This document shows, in pieces, positions 1-7,029 of a stretch of DNA of 64,000 bases (position 1 is its first letter; each line of letters begins with the position of its first letter). Below the pieces are notes generated by a model. It saw nothing but the letters and a program-made list of their open reading frames with translations, searched no databases and had not been told where the DNA came from. A program made the position numbers and the translations under genes. The DNA is from Prauserella flavalba (GTDB lineage Bacteria > Actinomycetota > Actinomycetes > Mycobacteriales > Pseudonocardiaceae): positions 62,001 to 126,000 of the forward strand of contig NZ_MASU01000002.1 of NCBI RefSeq assembly GCF_003202235.1. The letters run 5' to 3'.

Positions 1-2
1 GG

Positions 3-2927
3 CAGCGCTACCCGCTCGGCAACGTCCGGTTCGAGGTCGGCTCGATCACCGACCCCGGCGCGTGTGCGAGCGAGGAGCCCTTCGACGTCATCACGTGCTT
101 CGAGGCGGTGGAGCACGTGCTGGAGCAGGACCGGCTGATGGAGCTGGTCGGCAACCGGCTCGCGCCCGGCGGGATCTTTCTGTGCAGCACGCCCGACATC
201 GACGTCTACACCCACGACCACGGCAACGAGAACCCCTACCACGTCCACGAGCTGCACGAGGGCGCCTTCCGGGAGCTGCTCGGCGGACGCTTCGAGCACG
301 TGCTGCTGCTCAAGCAGAACGTCGCCGTCGGCTCGGTGATCCACGACGGCGAGTCCGGCTGCGACAGCGAGACCTACACGCTGAGCAGGCGCGCGGCCGA
401 CGACTGGTCGGTGGACCGCGGCGCCCCGCACACCTACTTCGTGGGCATCGCGTCGAACCGGCCGTTCGAGGTGCCGCACACGTCCGTGCTCGTCGACCCC
501 AAGCTGACCCTGGTGCATGAGGCGAGGGCCGGTGAGATCGCGGGGCTGGCCGACTCGGTGCGCACCCTGGAGGCCAGGCTGCGTGAGCGCACCGCCGCCG
601 TCGAGGACGCCGAGGCCAGGGCGCGGACGCTCGCCGGGGAGCGGGACGAGGCGCTGGCCCAGCTGCGTCGCGTCAACGAGTGCTATCGCAAGGCCGTCGA
701 CGAGGGCGACCAGCTGCGCCGCAGGGCCACCCGTGACGCGGCGAGGCTGAGCTGGCTCTCGGACAACCTCGGCACCCTGCGCCAGACCGTCAACCACCTC
801 GCTGGGGAGAACGCCAGGCTCTCCGCCGAACACTCCGAGCTCGCGCAGAAGCTGCTCGGCCGCTACCGCTCCGCCGTCGAGAAGCTCGCCCCTCGCGGCA
901 CCCGCCGCCGCGACGCCTACGAGACCGCGCTGGGCAGGCAACCGGGGCCGGTCGTGCCCGCCGAGGAGGTGCCGGGGCCGGTCGCCGTCACCACCAGCGA
1001 CGAGCCGATCGTCTCGGTGGTGATCCCGATCTACGGCAACTGGGCCTACACGCGCCGGTGCCTCGAGTCGATCGAGGTCAACCTGCCGATCACGCCGTTC
1101 GAGGTCATCGTGGTCGACGACGCCTCGCCCGACGACACGGCCGACCGCGTCGCGGGCTGCGCGGGGGTGCGGCTGGTCCGCGCGCCACGCAACCTCGGCT
1201 TCATCGGCGCGTGCAACCTCGGCGCCGAGCACGCGCGCGGCGAGCTGGTGATGTTCCTCAACAACGACACCGAGGCCCGGCCCGGCTGGCTGGACAAGCT
1301 CGTGCAGGTCTTCGACAACGACGCCTCCGTCGGGCTCGCCGGGTCGAAGCTCGTCTACCCGGACGGCACCCTCCAGGAGTCCGGCGGCATCATCTGGCGC
1401 GACGGCAACGGCTGGAACTACGGCAGGGGAGCCAACCCCGACGAGCCGCGGTTTCGCACGATGCGCGACGTCGACTACTGCTCGGGCGCGGCGCTTCTCG
1501 TGCGCCGCGACCTCTTCGAGCGCATCGGCGGCTTCGACACCCGCTACGCGCCCGCGTACTACGAGGACACCGATCTCGCGTTCGCCGTGCGTGCCGCGGG
1601 CTACCGCACCGTCGTGCAGCCCGAGTCGGTGGTGGTGCACCACGAGGGCGTCTCGAACGGCACCGACACCGGTTCCGGCGTGAAGCGGCACCAGGAGCTC
1701 AACCGCGAGGTCTTCGCCGAGAAGTGGGCGAGCGCATTGGCCGACCACCTGCCCGAGGCGAGCCCCGGCAACCTGTGGCTCGCCCGCGCCCGGGGTGCGC
1801 ACGGCCACCGCGGCGGGCTCGTCCTCGTCGCCGACCACCAGGTGCCGCGCACCAAGGAGGACTCAGGCTCGGTCCGCATGGCCCGGCTGCTCGACCTGCT
1901 CGTCGACCTCGGCCAGCGCGTGGTGTTCTTCCCCATGAACGGTGCGATCCCCGAGGAGTACACGGCGCCGCTGCACCGCAAGGGCGTCACCGTGATCGCC
2001 GATCAGGGCCAGCAGGAGGAGTTCGTGCGCGACGCGGGCAGCGCGTTGCGGCTCGCGGTGCTGTCCCGGCCGCAGGTGGCGTGGCGGCTGCTGGAGCCGC
2101 TGCGTCAGCACGCGCCCGGCTGCGTCGTTGCCTACGACACCGTCGACCTGCACTTCCTGCGTCTGCAGCGGCAGGCGGACCTCGCGGCTCAGCTCGGCGA
2201 CGTCGCCGAGCGGGACACGCTGAGCAGGCGGGCCGAGGCGCTGCGGGAAATGGAGCTCGGGCTCGCGCGCGCGTGCGACGTGACGCTCGTCGTGTCGGAG
2301 GTCGAGCAGCGGCTCCTCGGCGAGCTCGTGCCCGCTTCGAAGGTCGAGGTGCTCTCCAACGTGCACGAGGCCGACGTCGCGAGGGCCGACGTCGAGGGCC
2401 GCTCGGGCGTGTTGTTCGTCGGCAGCTTCGACCACATCCCCAACCGCGACGCCGCCCGCTGGCTCGCCGAGGAGATCATGCCGCTCGTGCGGCAGCGCCA
2501 CCCCGGCGCGGTGGCCCACATCGTCGGCAGCAACCCGCCGCCGGAGATCGGCGAGCTCGCGCGCGAGGGCGTGGTCGTACACGGCTGGGTGGAGGACCTG
2601 GCCGCCCAGTACGAGCAGGCCCGCGTGGTGGTGGCCCCGCTGCGCTTCGGCGCGGGCGTGAAGGGCAAGGTCGGCGAGGCGCTCGCCCGCGGCGTGCCCG
2701 TGGCGGCGACCGCGCTCGCGGCCGAGGGCATGCACCTCGTCAACGGCGAGGAGGTGCTGCTCGGCGAGACCGCGGCGCAGCTGGCCGAGCGCATCGGCAC
2801 GCTGCTCGCCGACGACGCGCTGTGGCTGCGGATCTCGGAAGCCGGCAAGGAGGCCGTGAACAGGCGGTTCGGGCCGGGCGTTGCCCGTGAGACGCTCGCC
2901 GGGCTGCTGCGGGGGCGCTCGGACTGA
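3..2927 (+). CDS. Multidomain methyltransferase / GT2 / GT4 glycosyltransferase, 5' end cut by window
   Basis: The reading frame is open to the left edge, so the N-terminus is missing. The visible 974 residues begin inside a class I SAM methyltransferase fold (FDVITCFEAVEHV, then LAPGGIFLCSTPD). A charged coiled coil follows at about residues 180-290. Next is a family 2 glycosyltransferase with VVIPIYGN near residue 339, VVDDAS near 370 and the NNDTEA segment near 420. The C-terminal part is GT4/GT1-like, with LFVGSFDHIPNRDA near 802 and the donor-site stretch FGAGVKGKVGEALARGVP near 883. Such fusions act in cell-surface polysaccharide or O-glycan assembly; the exact sugar is not readable. 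A membrane acyltransferase gene follows 20 bp downstream on the same strand, consistent with one glycan-decorating unit. Domain calls are from motifs; pathway is inference. Confidence 0.85.
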   Translation, partial: QRYPLGNVRFEVGSITDPGACASEEPFDVITCFEAVEHVLEQDRLMELVGNRLAPGGIFLCSTPDIDVYTHDHGNENPYHVHELHEGAFRELLGGRFEHVLLLKQNVAVGSVIHDGESGCDSETYTLSRRAADDWSVDRGAPHTYFVGIASNRPFEVPHTSVLVDPKLTLVHEARAGEIAGLADSVRTLEARLRERTAAVEDAEARARTLAGERDEALAQLRRVNECYRKAVDEGDQLRRRATRDAARLSWLSDNLGTLRQTVNHLAGENARLSAEHSELAQKLLGRYRSAVEKLAPRGTRRRDAYETALGRQPGPVVPAEEVPGPVAVTTSDEPIVSVVIPIYGNWAYTRRCLESIEVNLPITPFEVIVVDDASPDDTADRVAGCAGVRLVRAPRNLGFIGACNLGAEHARGELVMFLNNDTEARPGWLDKLVQVFDNDASVGLAGSKLVYPDGTLQESGGIIWRDGNGWNYGRGANPDEPRFRTMRDVDYCSGAALLVRRDLFERIGGFDTRYAPAYYEDTDLAFAVRAAGYRTVVQPESVVVHHEGVSNGTDTGSGVKRHQELNREVFAEKWASALADHLPEASPGNLWLARARGAHGHRGGLVLVADHQVPRTKEDSGSVRMARLLDLLVDLGQRVVFFPMNGAIPEEYTAPLHRKGVTVIADQGQQEEFVRDAGSALRLAVLSRPQVAWRLLEPLRQHAPGCVVAYDTVDLHFLRLQRQADLAAQLGDVAERDTLSRRAEALREMELGLARACDVTLVVSEVEQRLLGELVPASKVEVLSNVHEADVARADVEGRSGVLFVGSFDHIPNRDAARWLAEEIMPLVRQRHPGAVAHIVGSNPPPEIGELAREGVVVHGWVEDLAAQYEQARVVVAPLRFGAGVKGKVGEALARGVPVAATALAAEGMHLVNGEEVLLGETAAQLAERIGTLLADDALWLRISEAGKEAVNRRFGPGVARETLAGLLRGRSD

Positions 2928-2947
2928 CGACGGCATCGGGGGGACGA

Positions 2948-4153
2948 GTGGCCGGCACGGGCAAGCGGCGAAAGCTGAAGGAGTACGCCGACCCGAACAT
3001 CGGGTTCGCGTGGCTGCGGCTGTTCGGCGCCATCACGGTGGTGATCGACCACAGCTCGCCGCTCGTGCACCCGGAACGGCTGACGATCTTCCCCGCGAGC
3101 TGGCACGCCTCGCCCGGCTATGTGGCGCTCATGGGCTTCTTCGCCATGAGCGGCTGGCAGATCAGCGACAGCTGGGAACGCGACCCGTCGTGGTGGCGGT
3201 TCAGCGGACGGCGCCTGCTGCGCATCCTGCCGCCGCTGCTCGCGGTGGTGTTCGTCACCACGTTCGTGATCGGTCCGCTGTTCACCAGCCTCACGGTGGG
3301 CGAGTACTTCGCCGACCAGCAGACCTGGCGCTACCTCGTGGGCACGTCGCTGCTGTTCCTCCTGCAGCATCTGCTGCCAGGCGTGTTCGACGACAACCCG
3401 TACCCGTGGTCGGTCAACGGTTCGCTGTGGACGCTGCCGATGGAGATGGTGGGCTACGTGCTCGTCCTCGTCGTCGGCCTGCTGGTGGCGTTCGGCGTGA
3501 CGCGCTACGTCGTGCTGCCGGTGCTGGCGGGGCTGATGGTGCTGGACGGGATGTTCCAGGCGACGTTCGGCTTCCAGGGCAACGCGGGCTCGCTCATCGA
3601 GGTGCCGATCGGCTCGATGGTGTCGTTCATGGTGCCCTTCGCCATCGGCATGGTGATCCACACGTTCCGCGACCGGATCCCGCTCAACGGACCCGCGGCG
3701 ATCGTGCTGTTCGCGGGCTGGATCGCGGCGCACTGGACCCCGCTCGACCGGTACCTGCTGGCCATCTCGGCGAGCTACGGCGCCATCGTGATCGCCCACC
3801 ACTGGCCCACGTGGTTCAAGGCCGACGGCAGGCTCGTCTTCGGCAGCTACGGGCTGTACATCTGGGCGTTCCCGGTGCAGCAGATGATCATCGCGGCCGG
3901 GGTGCACAACCAGTGGGTGCTGATGGCGCTCGCGGTGCCCGCCGCCTACCTGTGCGGCGTCGCCTCCTGGTGTCTGGTGGAGGCGCCGACGCAGCGCAGG
4001 CTGCGGAAATACCTGGTCAAGCCCAAGCCTCCGCGGCAACCGAGGCCACCGTCGCCCCGGCCGCCGAGCTTCGCCGAGGCCGACACCGTCCGGTTCAGCC
4101 CAGTGGCAAGGCCGCCCGCAGGTCGGCGACCGCCTTCGATGCGAGTTCGCTGA
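2948..4153 (+). CDS. Acyltransferase 3 family membrane protein
   Basis: 401 residues, GTG start after a G-rich ribosome site. The protein has about ten hydrophobic segments and the hallmarks of acyltransferase-3 (OafA/NodX) enzymes: the N-terminal WLRLFGAITVVIDHS with the conserved His, then RRLLRILPPLLA, and GSLWTLPMEM further on. These proteins move O-acyl groups onto surface sugars from the membrane. The roughly 45-residue C-terminal tail is cytosolic, Pro/Arg-rich and likely disordered. Position directly after the glycosyltransferase gene suggests it decorates the same glycan. Its last 59 bp overlap the 3' end of the opposite-strand gene. Confidence 0.85.
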   Translation: MAGTGKRRKLKEYADPNIGFAWLRLFGAITVVIDHSSPLVHPERLTIFPASWHASPGYVALMGFFAMSGWQISDSWERDPSWWRFSGRRLLRILPPLLAVVFVTTFVIGPLFTSLTVGEYFADQQTWRYLVGTSLLFLLQHLLPGVFDDNPYPWSVNGSLWTLPMEMVGYVLVLVVGLLVAFGVTRYVVLPVLAGLMVLDGMFQATFGFQGNAGSLIEVPIGSMVSFMVPFAIGMVIHTFRDRIPLNGPAAIVLFAGWIAAHWTPLDRYLLAISASYGAIVIAHHWPTWFKADGRLVFGSYGLYIWAFPVQQMIIAAGVHNQWVLMALAVPAAYLCGVASWCLVEAPTQRRLRKYLVKPKPPRQPRPPSPRPPSFAEADTVRFSPVARPPAGRRPPSMRVR

Positions 4154-5099
4154 GCCGCTCGGCGGAGGTGTCCGCGGTGGGCTGCGAGACCCACAGGTTC
4201 ACCGCCGTGTCACCAGACGCGTACCAGGTGCCGCTGAGCGTGCGTTCGCCGAGCTCGCCCGACATGGTGTCCTGCGCGGTCTCCTCGGTGAAGCCCGCGC
4301 CGAGCATCAGCTCGCGCATGTCGTCGACCACGGAGTTCGCGGCGGCGGCGTTGTCGAGCGGGAGCACCAGCATGAAGTACGCCGCGTCGCCGTCGGTGGA
4401 GGCGCGGTAGACGATCTCCTTCGCGCCGGCGTCGGTGAAGATCTTGCCGGAGGACTCGGGGTAGAGGCCCAGTTCGACGCCCTTGGCGATCGACATCGTC
4501 GAGTTGTCGCTGTTCTGCTCGCCGGGCAGCACGGGCAGGCGGTCCTCCAGCGCGACCTCGGTGGGCGGCGCGGGGCTCGACGACGGCGCGGTGTCGCCCT
4601 GCACGGAGCCGCTCGACCCGCCGATGCCGCCGAGCCACCACGCGCCGCCGATCACGGCCGCGAGTGCGAGGAAGACGCCGAGCGAGATGTACAGCCACGT
4701 GCGCCTGCGGCCCCGGTTCTCCGGGGGCGGCGGAGGTGTGACCAGTGGCTGGCTCTGCAGCCTGCTCATCGGCATGGTCAGCTCGGTGTCGGCGGGGCTG
4801 GGCGCCGTGGTGGGCCGCCCGTTGGACAGCAGCGACGCGGGCGTGACGCGGGGCGGCTGTTGCGGCGCGGGCGGCTGCGGAGGCGGCTGGGTGGCCTGGT
4901 GTGCGTCGGCGGCCGGGTTGGCGGCCTGCCACTGCGGGGCGCCGCCCACGTCGGCGCGTGGCGAGGCGAACGGCGACACCACCGGGCTACCCGAGACCTC
5001 CGCGAGGATGTCCTCCCGGCGCCGCCGATGCAGATCATGGGAGATCGTTCCGGCGGCGAGCTCGGCGTCGAGGCGTCGCAACTCTTCCTGCCAAGTCAT
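4095..5099 (-). CDS. Single-pass membrane protein with SHOCT-like N-terminus
   Basis: 334 residues. The start is the ATG reading MTWQEELRRLDAEL, preceded by an AGGGGG ribosome site; an upstream in-frame ATG lacks one. The first 40 residues (LDAELAAGTISHDLHRRRREDILAEV) resemble the short helical SHOCT-type module of actinobacterial membrane proteins. A Pro/Gln-rich cytoplasmic linker follows, then one transmembrane helix (WLYISLGVFLALAAVIGGAW) near residue 185 and an exported domain of about 130 residues with no recognisable fold. Molecular function unknown. Its 3' end overlaps the acyltransferase gene tail to tail, and it is divergent from msrA across an 86-bp gap. Confidence 0.75.
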   Translation of the reverse strand: MTWQEELRRLDAELAAGTISHDLHRRRREDILAEVSGSPVVSPFASPRADVGGAPQWQAANPAADAHQATQPPPQPPAPQQPPRVTPASLLSNGRPTTAPSPADTELTMPMSRLQSQPLVTPPPPPENRGRRRTWLYISLGVFLALAAVIGGAWWLGGIGGSSGSVQGDTAPSSSPAPPTEVALEDRLPVLPGEQNSDNSTMSIAKGVELGLYPESSGKIFTDAGAKEIVYRASTDGDAAYFMLVLPLDNAAAANSVVDDMRELMLGAGFTEETAQDTMSGELGERTLSGTWYASGDTAVNLWVSQPTADTSAERLSELASKAVADLRAALPLG

Positions 5100-5185
5100 C
5101 GAGAACCCCCTGACCAACACGAGCGAGCGCATGCACAGTATTGCGTCACCCCTTTGAAGGACATTCTGTCGCCTAGGATTGACTC

Positions 5186-5860
5186 ATGTCGTGGTTCGGT
5201 CGAGACAAGATGAGGCTCGTGTCCGCCGAGGAAGCCCTTCCCGGTCGCGCCGAGCCGCTGCGGACGCCTGACCTGCACGCCGTGTTCCCCGATCGCCGGA
5301 TCAAGCCCCCGTTTCCGGAGGGCCTGCGGACGGCGGTGTTCGGGCTCGGCTGCTTCTGGGGTGCGGAACGCCTGTTCTGGCAGACGCCGGGTGTCTACTC
5401 GACGGCCGTCGGCTACGCGGGCGGGCACACGCCCAACCCCACCTACGAGGAGGTCTGCTCGGGACTGACCGGGCACACCGAGGCCGTGCTCGTGGTGTAC
5501 GACCCCGCGCAGGTGTCCTACGAGCAGCTGCTCAAGGTGTTCTGGGAAGGTCATGACCCGACGCAGGGCATGCGCCAGGGCAACGACCTCGGCACCCAGT
5601 ACCGCTCGGCGATCTACTACGCCGACGACGCCCAGCACCAGGAGGCCGAGGCGTCGCGCGCGGCGTTCCAGTCGGCCCTGCGTGCCGCGGGCCACGGGGA
5701 GATCACGACGGAGCTGGCGCCGCTCGGTGAGTTCTACTACGCCGAGGACTACCACCAGCAGTACCTGCACAAGGTGCCGAACGGCTACTGCGGCCTCGGC
5801 GGCACGGGCGTCTCCTGCCCGGTGGGCCTGACCCTCCCCGCCGAAGGCCGCGAGGTCTAG
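5186..5860 (+). CDS. msrA: Peptide methionine sulfoxide reductase MsrA
   Basis: 224 residues. Reduces the S-epimer of methionine sulfoxide in proteins and free methionine sulfoxide, using thioredoxin-type reductant in the cytoplasm. The GCFWG active site is present with the catalytic Cys at residue 56, followed by family stretches [33 protein letters not shown] and [14 protein letters not shown]. The C-terminal region ([13 protein letters not shown]) supplies a likely resolving Cys. The roughly 45-residue N-terminal extension before the domain is common in actinobacterial MsrA. Single-gene unit, divergent from the SHOCT-like membrane protein. Confidence 0.96.
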   Translation: MSWFGRDKMRLVSAEEALPGRAEPLRTPDLHAVFPDRRIKPPFPEGLRTAVFGLGCFWGAERLFWQTPGVYSTAVGYAGGHTPNPTYEEVCSGLTGHTEAVLVVYDPAQVSYEQLLKVFWEGHDPTQGMRQGNDLGTQYRSAIYYADDAQHQEAEASRAAFQSALRAAGHGEITTELAPLGEFYYAEDYHQQYLHKVPNGYCGLGGTGVSCPVGLTLPAEGREV

Positions 5861-5884
5861 CCAGCGCGCTCAGGGCCCCCAGCT

Positions 5885-5937
5885 GCAGTGAAGGCCACCT
5901 TCACTGCGTTGAACGCAGGCATGGTGGCCTTCACTGC
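5885..5937. repeat. Dispersed hairpin repeat, copy A (two 23-bp units)
   Basis: Unit 1 (5885-5907) is a perfect palindrome with 10-bp arms GCAGTGAAGG / CCTTCACTGC around CCA. After the spacer GTTGAAC comes unit 2 (5915-5937), the reverse complement of unit 1 with a degenerate left arm. The same two-unit arrangement is at 50110-50160 and a single unit is at 61120-61142. It sits between the convergent msrA and LPMO genes, so it could act as a two-way terminator; there is no U tract, so this is inference. Confidence 0.85.
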
Positions 5938-5964
5938 GGTTGGGTTGAGGGGGGCCCGCCGTGC

Positions 5965-6570
5965 TCAGCTGAAGGTCACGTCCGAGCACGCGTAGAAGGC
6001 GTTCGCCGTGTCGGCGACGTCCCAGACCGCCAGCACCACGTGGTGGCCCGACTTTCCGGCGGGCAGCGTGCCCGTGTGCTTGACGGTGTTCGGCGGGCGC
6101 TGGCCGCCGAAGTCGACCGTCAGGAACGGCTCCGGTTCGAGCTGGGCGCGCGTGAGCGGCTCGCCGGGGTTCCAGCCGTTCTTCGTCACGAAGTAGCGGA
6201 ACGTCGAGGTGGCGTGCGGGACCTTCAACGTCCACTCGAACTCGAAGTCCTGGCCGCTCGTCATCGGTGTACGCGGCCACGGCTTCGCCGGGTCGTCGAG
6301 CTGGGCGAACTGGGCGTTGCCCGCCGCGCAGATCCGGCCGTCGGCGGGGCCCGCCGCGGGGAAGCCCTTCGGGCCCTCCACGCTCTGCGGTTCCCATTGG
6401 ATCGGACCACAGTCACTCACCGCGCCCTGCTGGCAGTGCAGCGAGCGACTCGGCGGGTTCTGCGTGTAACCGTGGCCGGAGGCGCTTGGCGCCAGTGCGA
6501 CGGAGGCGCCGAGCGGAATCAGGCCCAGTGCGGCGAGCGCCGCCGCACGGCGGGTGCGGGTGCCGGACAT
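5965..6570 (-). CDS. Secreted lytic polysaccharide monooxygenase, AA10 family
   Basis: 201 residues with a twin-Arg-rich signal peptide ending at ...SASG, so the mature protein starts with His33 (HGYTQNPPSRS), the first ligand of the copper histidine brace. The second brace His lies in GKSGHHVVLAVW and the axial aromatic in ANAFYAC. Four Cys can form the usual disulfides. AA10 enzymes cut crystalline chitin or cellulose oxidatively outside the cell. A strong GAGAGGAGA ribosome site precedes the ATG. Two DasR-type operators lie upstream, which favours chitin as substrate and induction by N-acetylglucosamine. There is no carbohydrate-binding module, so it is a single-domain form. Confidence 0.93.
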   Translation of the reverse strand: MSGTRTRRAAALAALGLIPLGASVALAPSASGHGYTQNPPSRSLHCQQGAVSDCGPIQWEPQSVEGPKGFPAAGPADGRICAAGNAQFAQLDDPAKPWPRTPMTSGQDFEFEWTLKVPHATSTFRYFVTKNGWNPGEPLTRAQLEPEPFLTVDFGGQRPPNTVKHTGTLPAGKSGHHVVLAVWDVADTANAFYACSDVTFS

Positions 6571-6621
6571 CGTCTTCTCCTCTCACCGGAAGCGATGTCG
6601 GAGATTTTCCCCTGCAGGAAG

Positions 6622-6637
6622 ATTGGTGTAGACCACT
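6622..6637 (-). promoter_or_regulatory. DasR-type dre site 1 upstream of LPMO gene
   Basis: ATTGGTGTAGACCACT differs at two positions from the Streptomyces DasR consensus ACTGGTCTAGACCACT. It lies 52 bp before the LPMO start codon, where a repressor would block transcription. Match is seen; binding is inferred. Confidence 0.7.
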
Positions 6638-6672
6638 AACCGGAGCAAAGCGGACGCGCGACGGTTCGACAG

Positions 6673-6688
6673 ATTGGTCCACACCAAT
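6673..6688 (-). promoter_or_regulatory. DasR-type dre site 2 upstream of LPMO gene
   Basis: ATTGGTCCACACCAAT is a near-perfect palindrome (ATTGGT / ACCAAT) with the dre half-site, 51 bp from site 1, about five helical turns, so two dimers could sit on the same DNA face. Inference from sequence and spacing. Confidence 0.55.
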
Positions 6689-6728
6689 GGCGAACGGCGT
6701 AGTCCATTGCCCGGTCCGGGCGCAAGAA

Positions 6729-6754
6729 AAAGCTCCCCCGTGCGGGGGAGCTTT
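6729..6754 (-). terminator. Rho-independent terminator of the tRNA-Gly gene
   Basis: 11-bp perfect stem AAAGCTCCCCC / GGGGGAGCTTT with a 4-base loop. Read on the minus strand it is followed by TTTTTCTTG, so it ends tRNA transcription 12 bp after the mature 3' end. Confidence 0.9.
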
Positions 6755-6765
6755 GAAAAACCGAG

Positions 6766-6838
6766 AGCGGACGACGGGACTCGAACCCGCGACCCTCACC
6801 TTGGCAAGGTGATGCGCTACCAACTGCGCTACGTCCGC
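6766..6838 (-). tRNA. tRNA-Gly (anticodon GCC)
   Basis: 73-nt cloverleaf on the minus strand. The acceptor stem pairs GCGGACG with CGTCCGC and the discriminator base is U, as usual for glycine. The D arm is AGCGCAGTTGGTAGCGC, the anticodon loop TTGCCAA gives GCC, and the T arm has GGTTCGAGTCC. CCA is not encoded. A terminator hairpin follows at once. Confidence 0.97.
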
Positions 6839-6839
6839 C

Positions 6840-6880
6840 TGCACCGCTTTCCGGTGGTGCTCACACAGTCTATACCGACC
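6840..6880 (-). promoter_or_regulatory. Candidate promoter of the tRNA-Gly gene
   Basis: On the minus strand the hexamer TATAGA (6869-6874) is a good -10 box placed about 31 bp before the mature 5' end; the -35 side is weaker (TCGCAA). Position fits a short tRNA leader. Inferred from sequence only. Confidence 0.4.
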
Positions 6881-7029
6881 CGGATCCGGGGTTGCGAGGC
6901 ACCCGCCCATGCCTGAATGTGGGCATTTGGTCACGTCCGTAGTACAAGGGGTGACGGCGATGCCGTGGCTCCGTATGGTGTTCAACGTTCAACCGAAAGG
7001 GCTACGGCCCAGAGGGGGTGCCTGGCTGG

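Noticed and set aside
2189-4039. Long minus-strand open frame opposite the glycosyltransferase and acyltransferase genes
   Set aside because: His/Arg-rich shadow frame of high-GC coding DNA with no ribosome site or domain.
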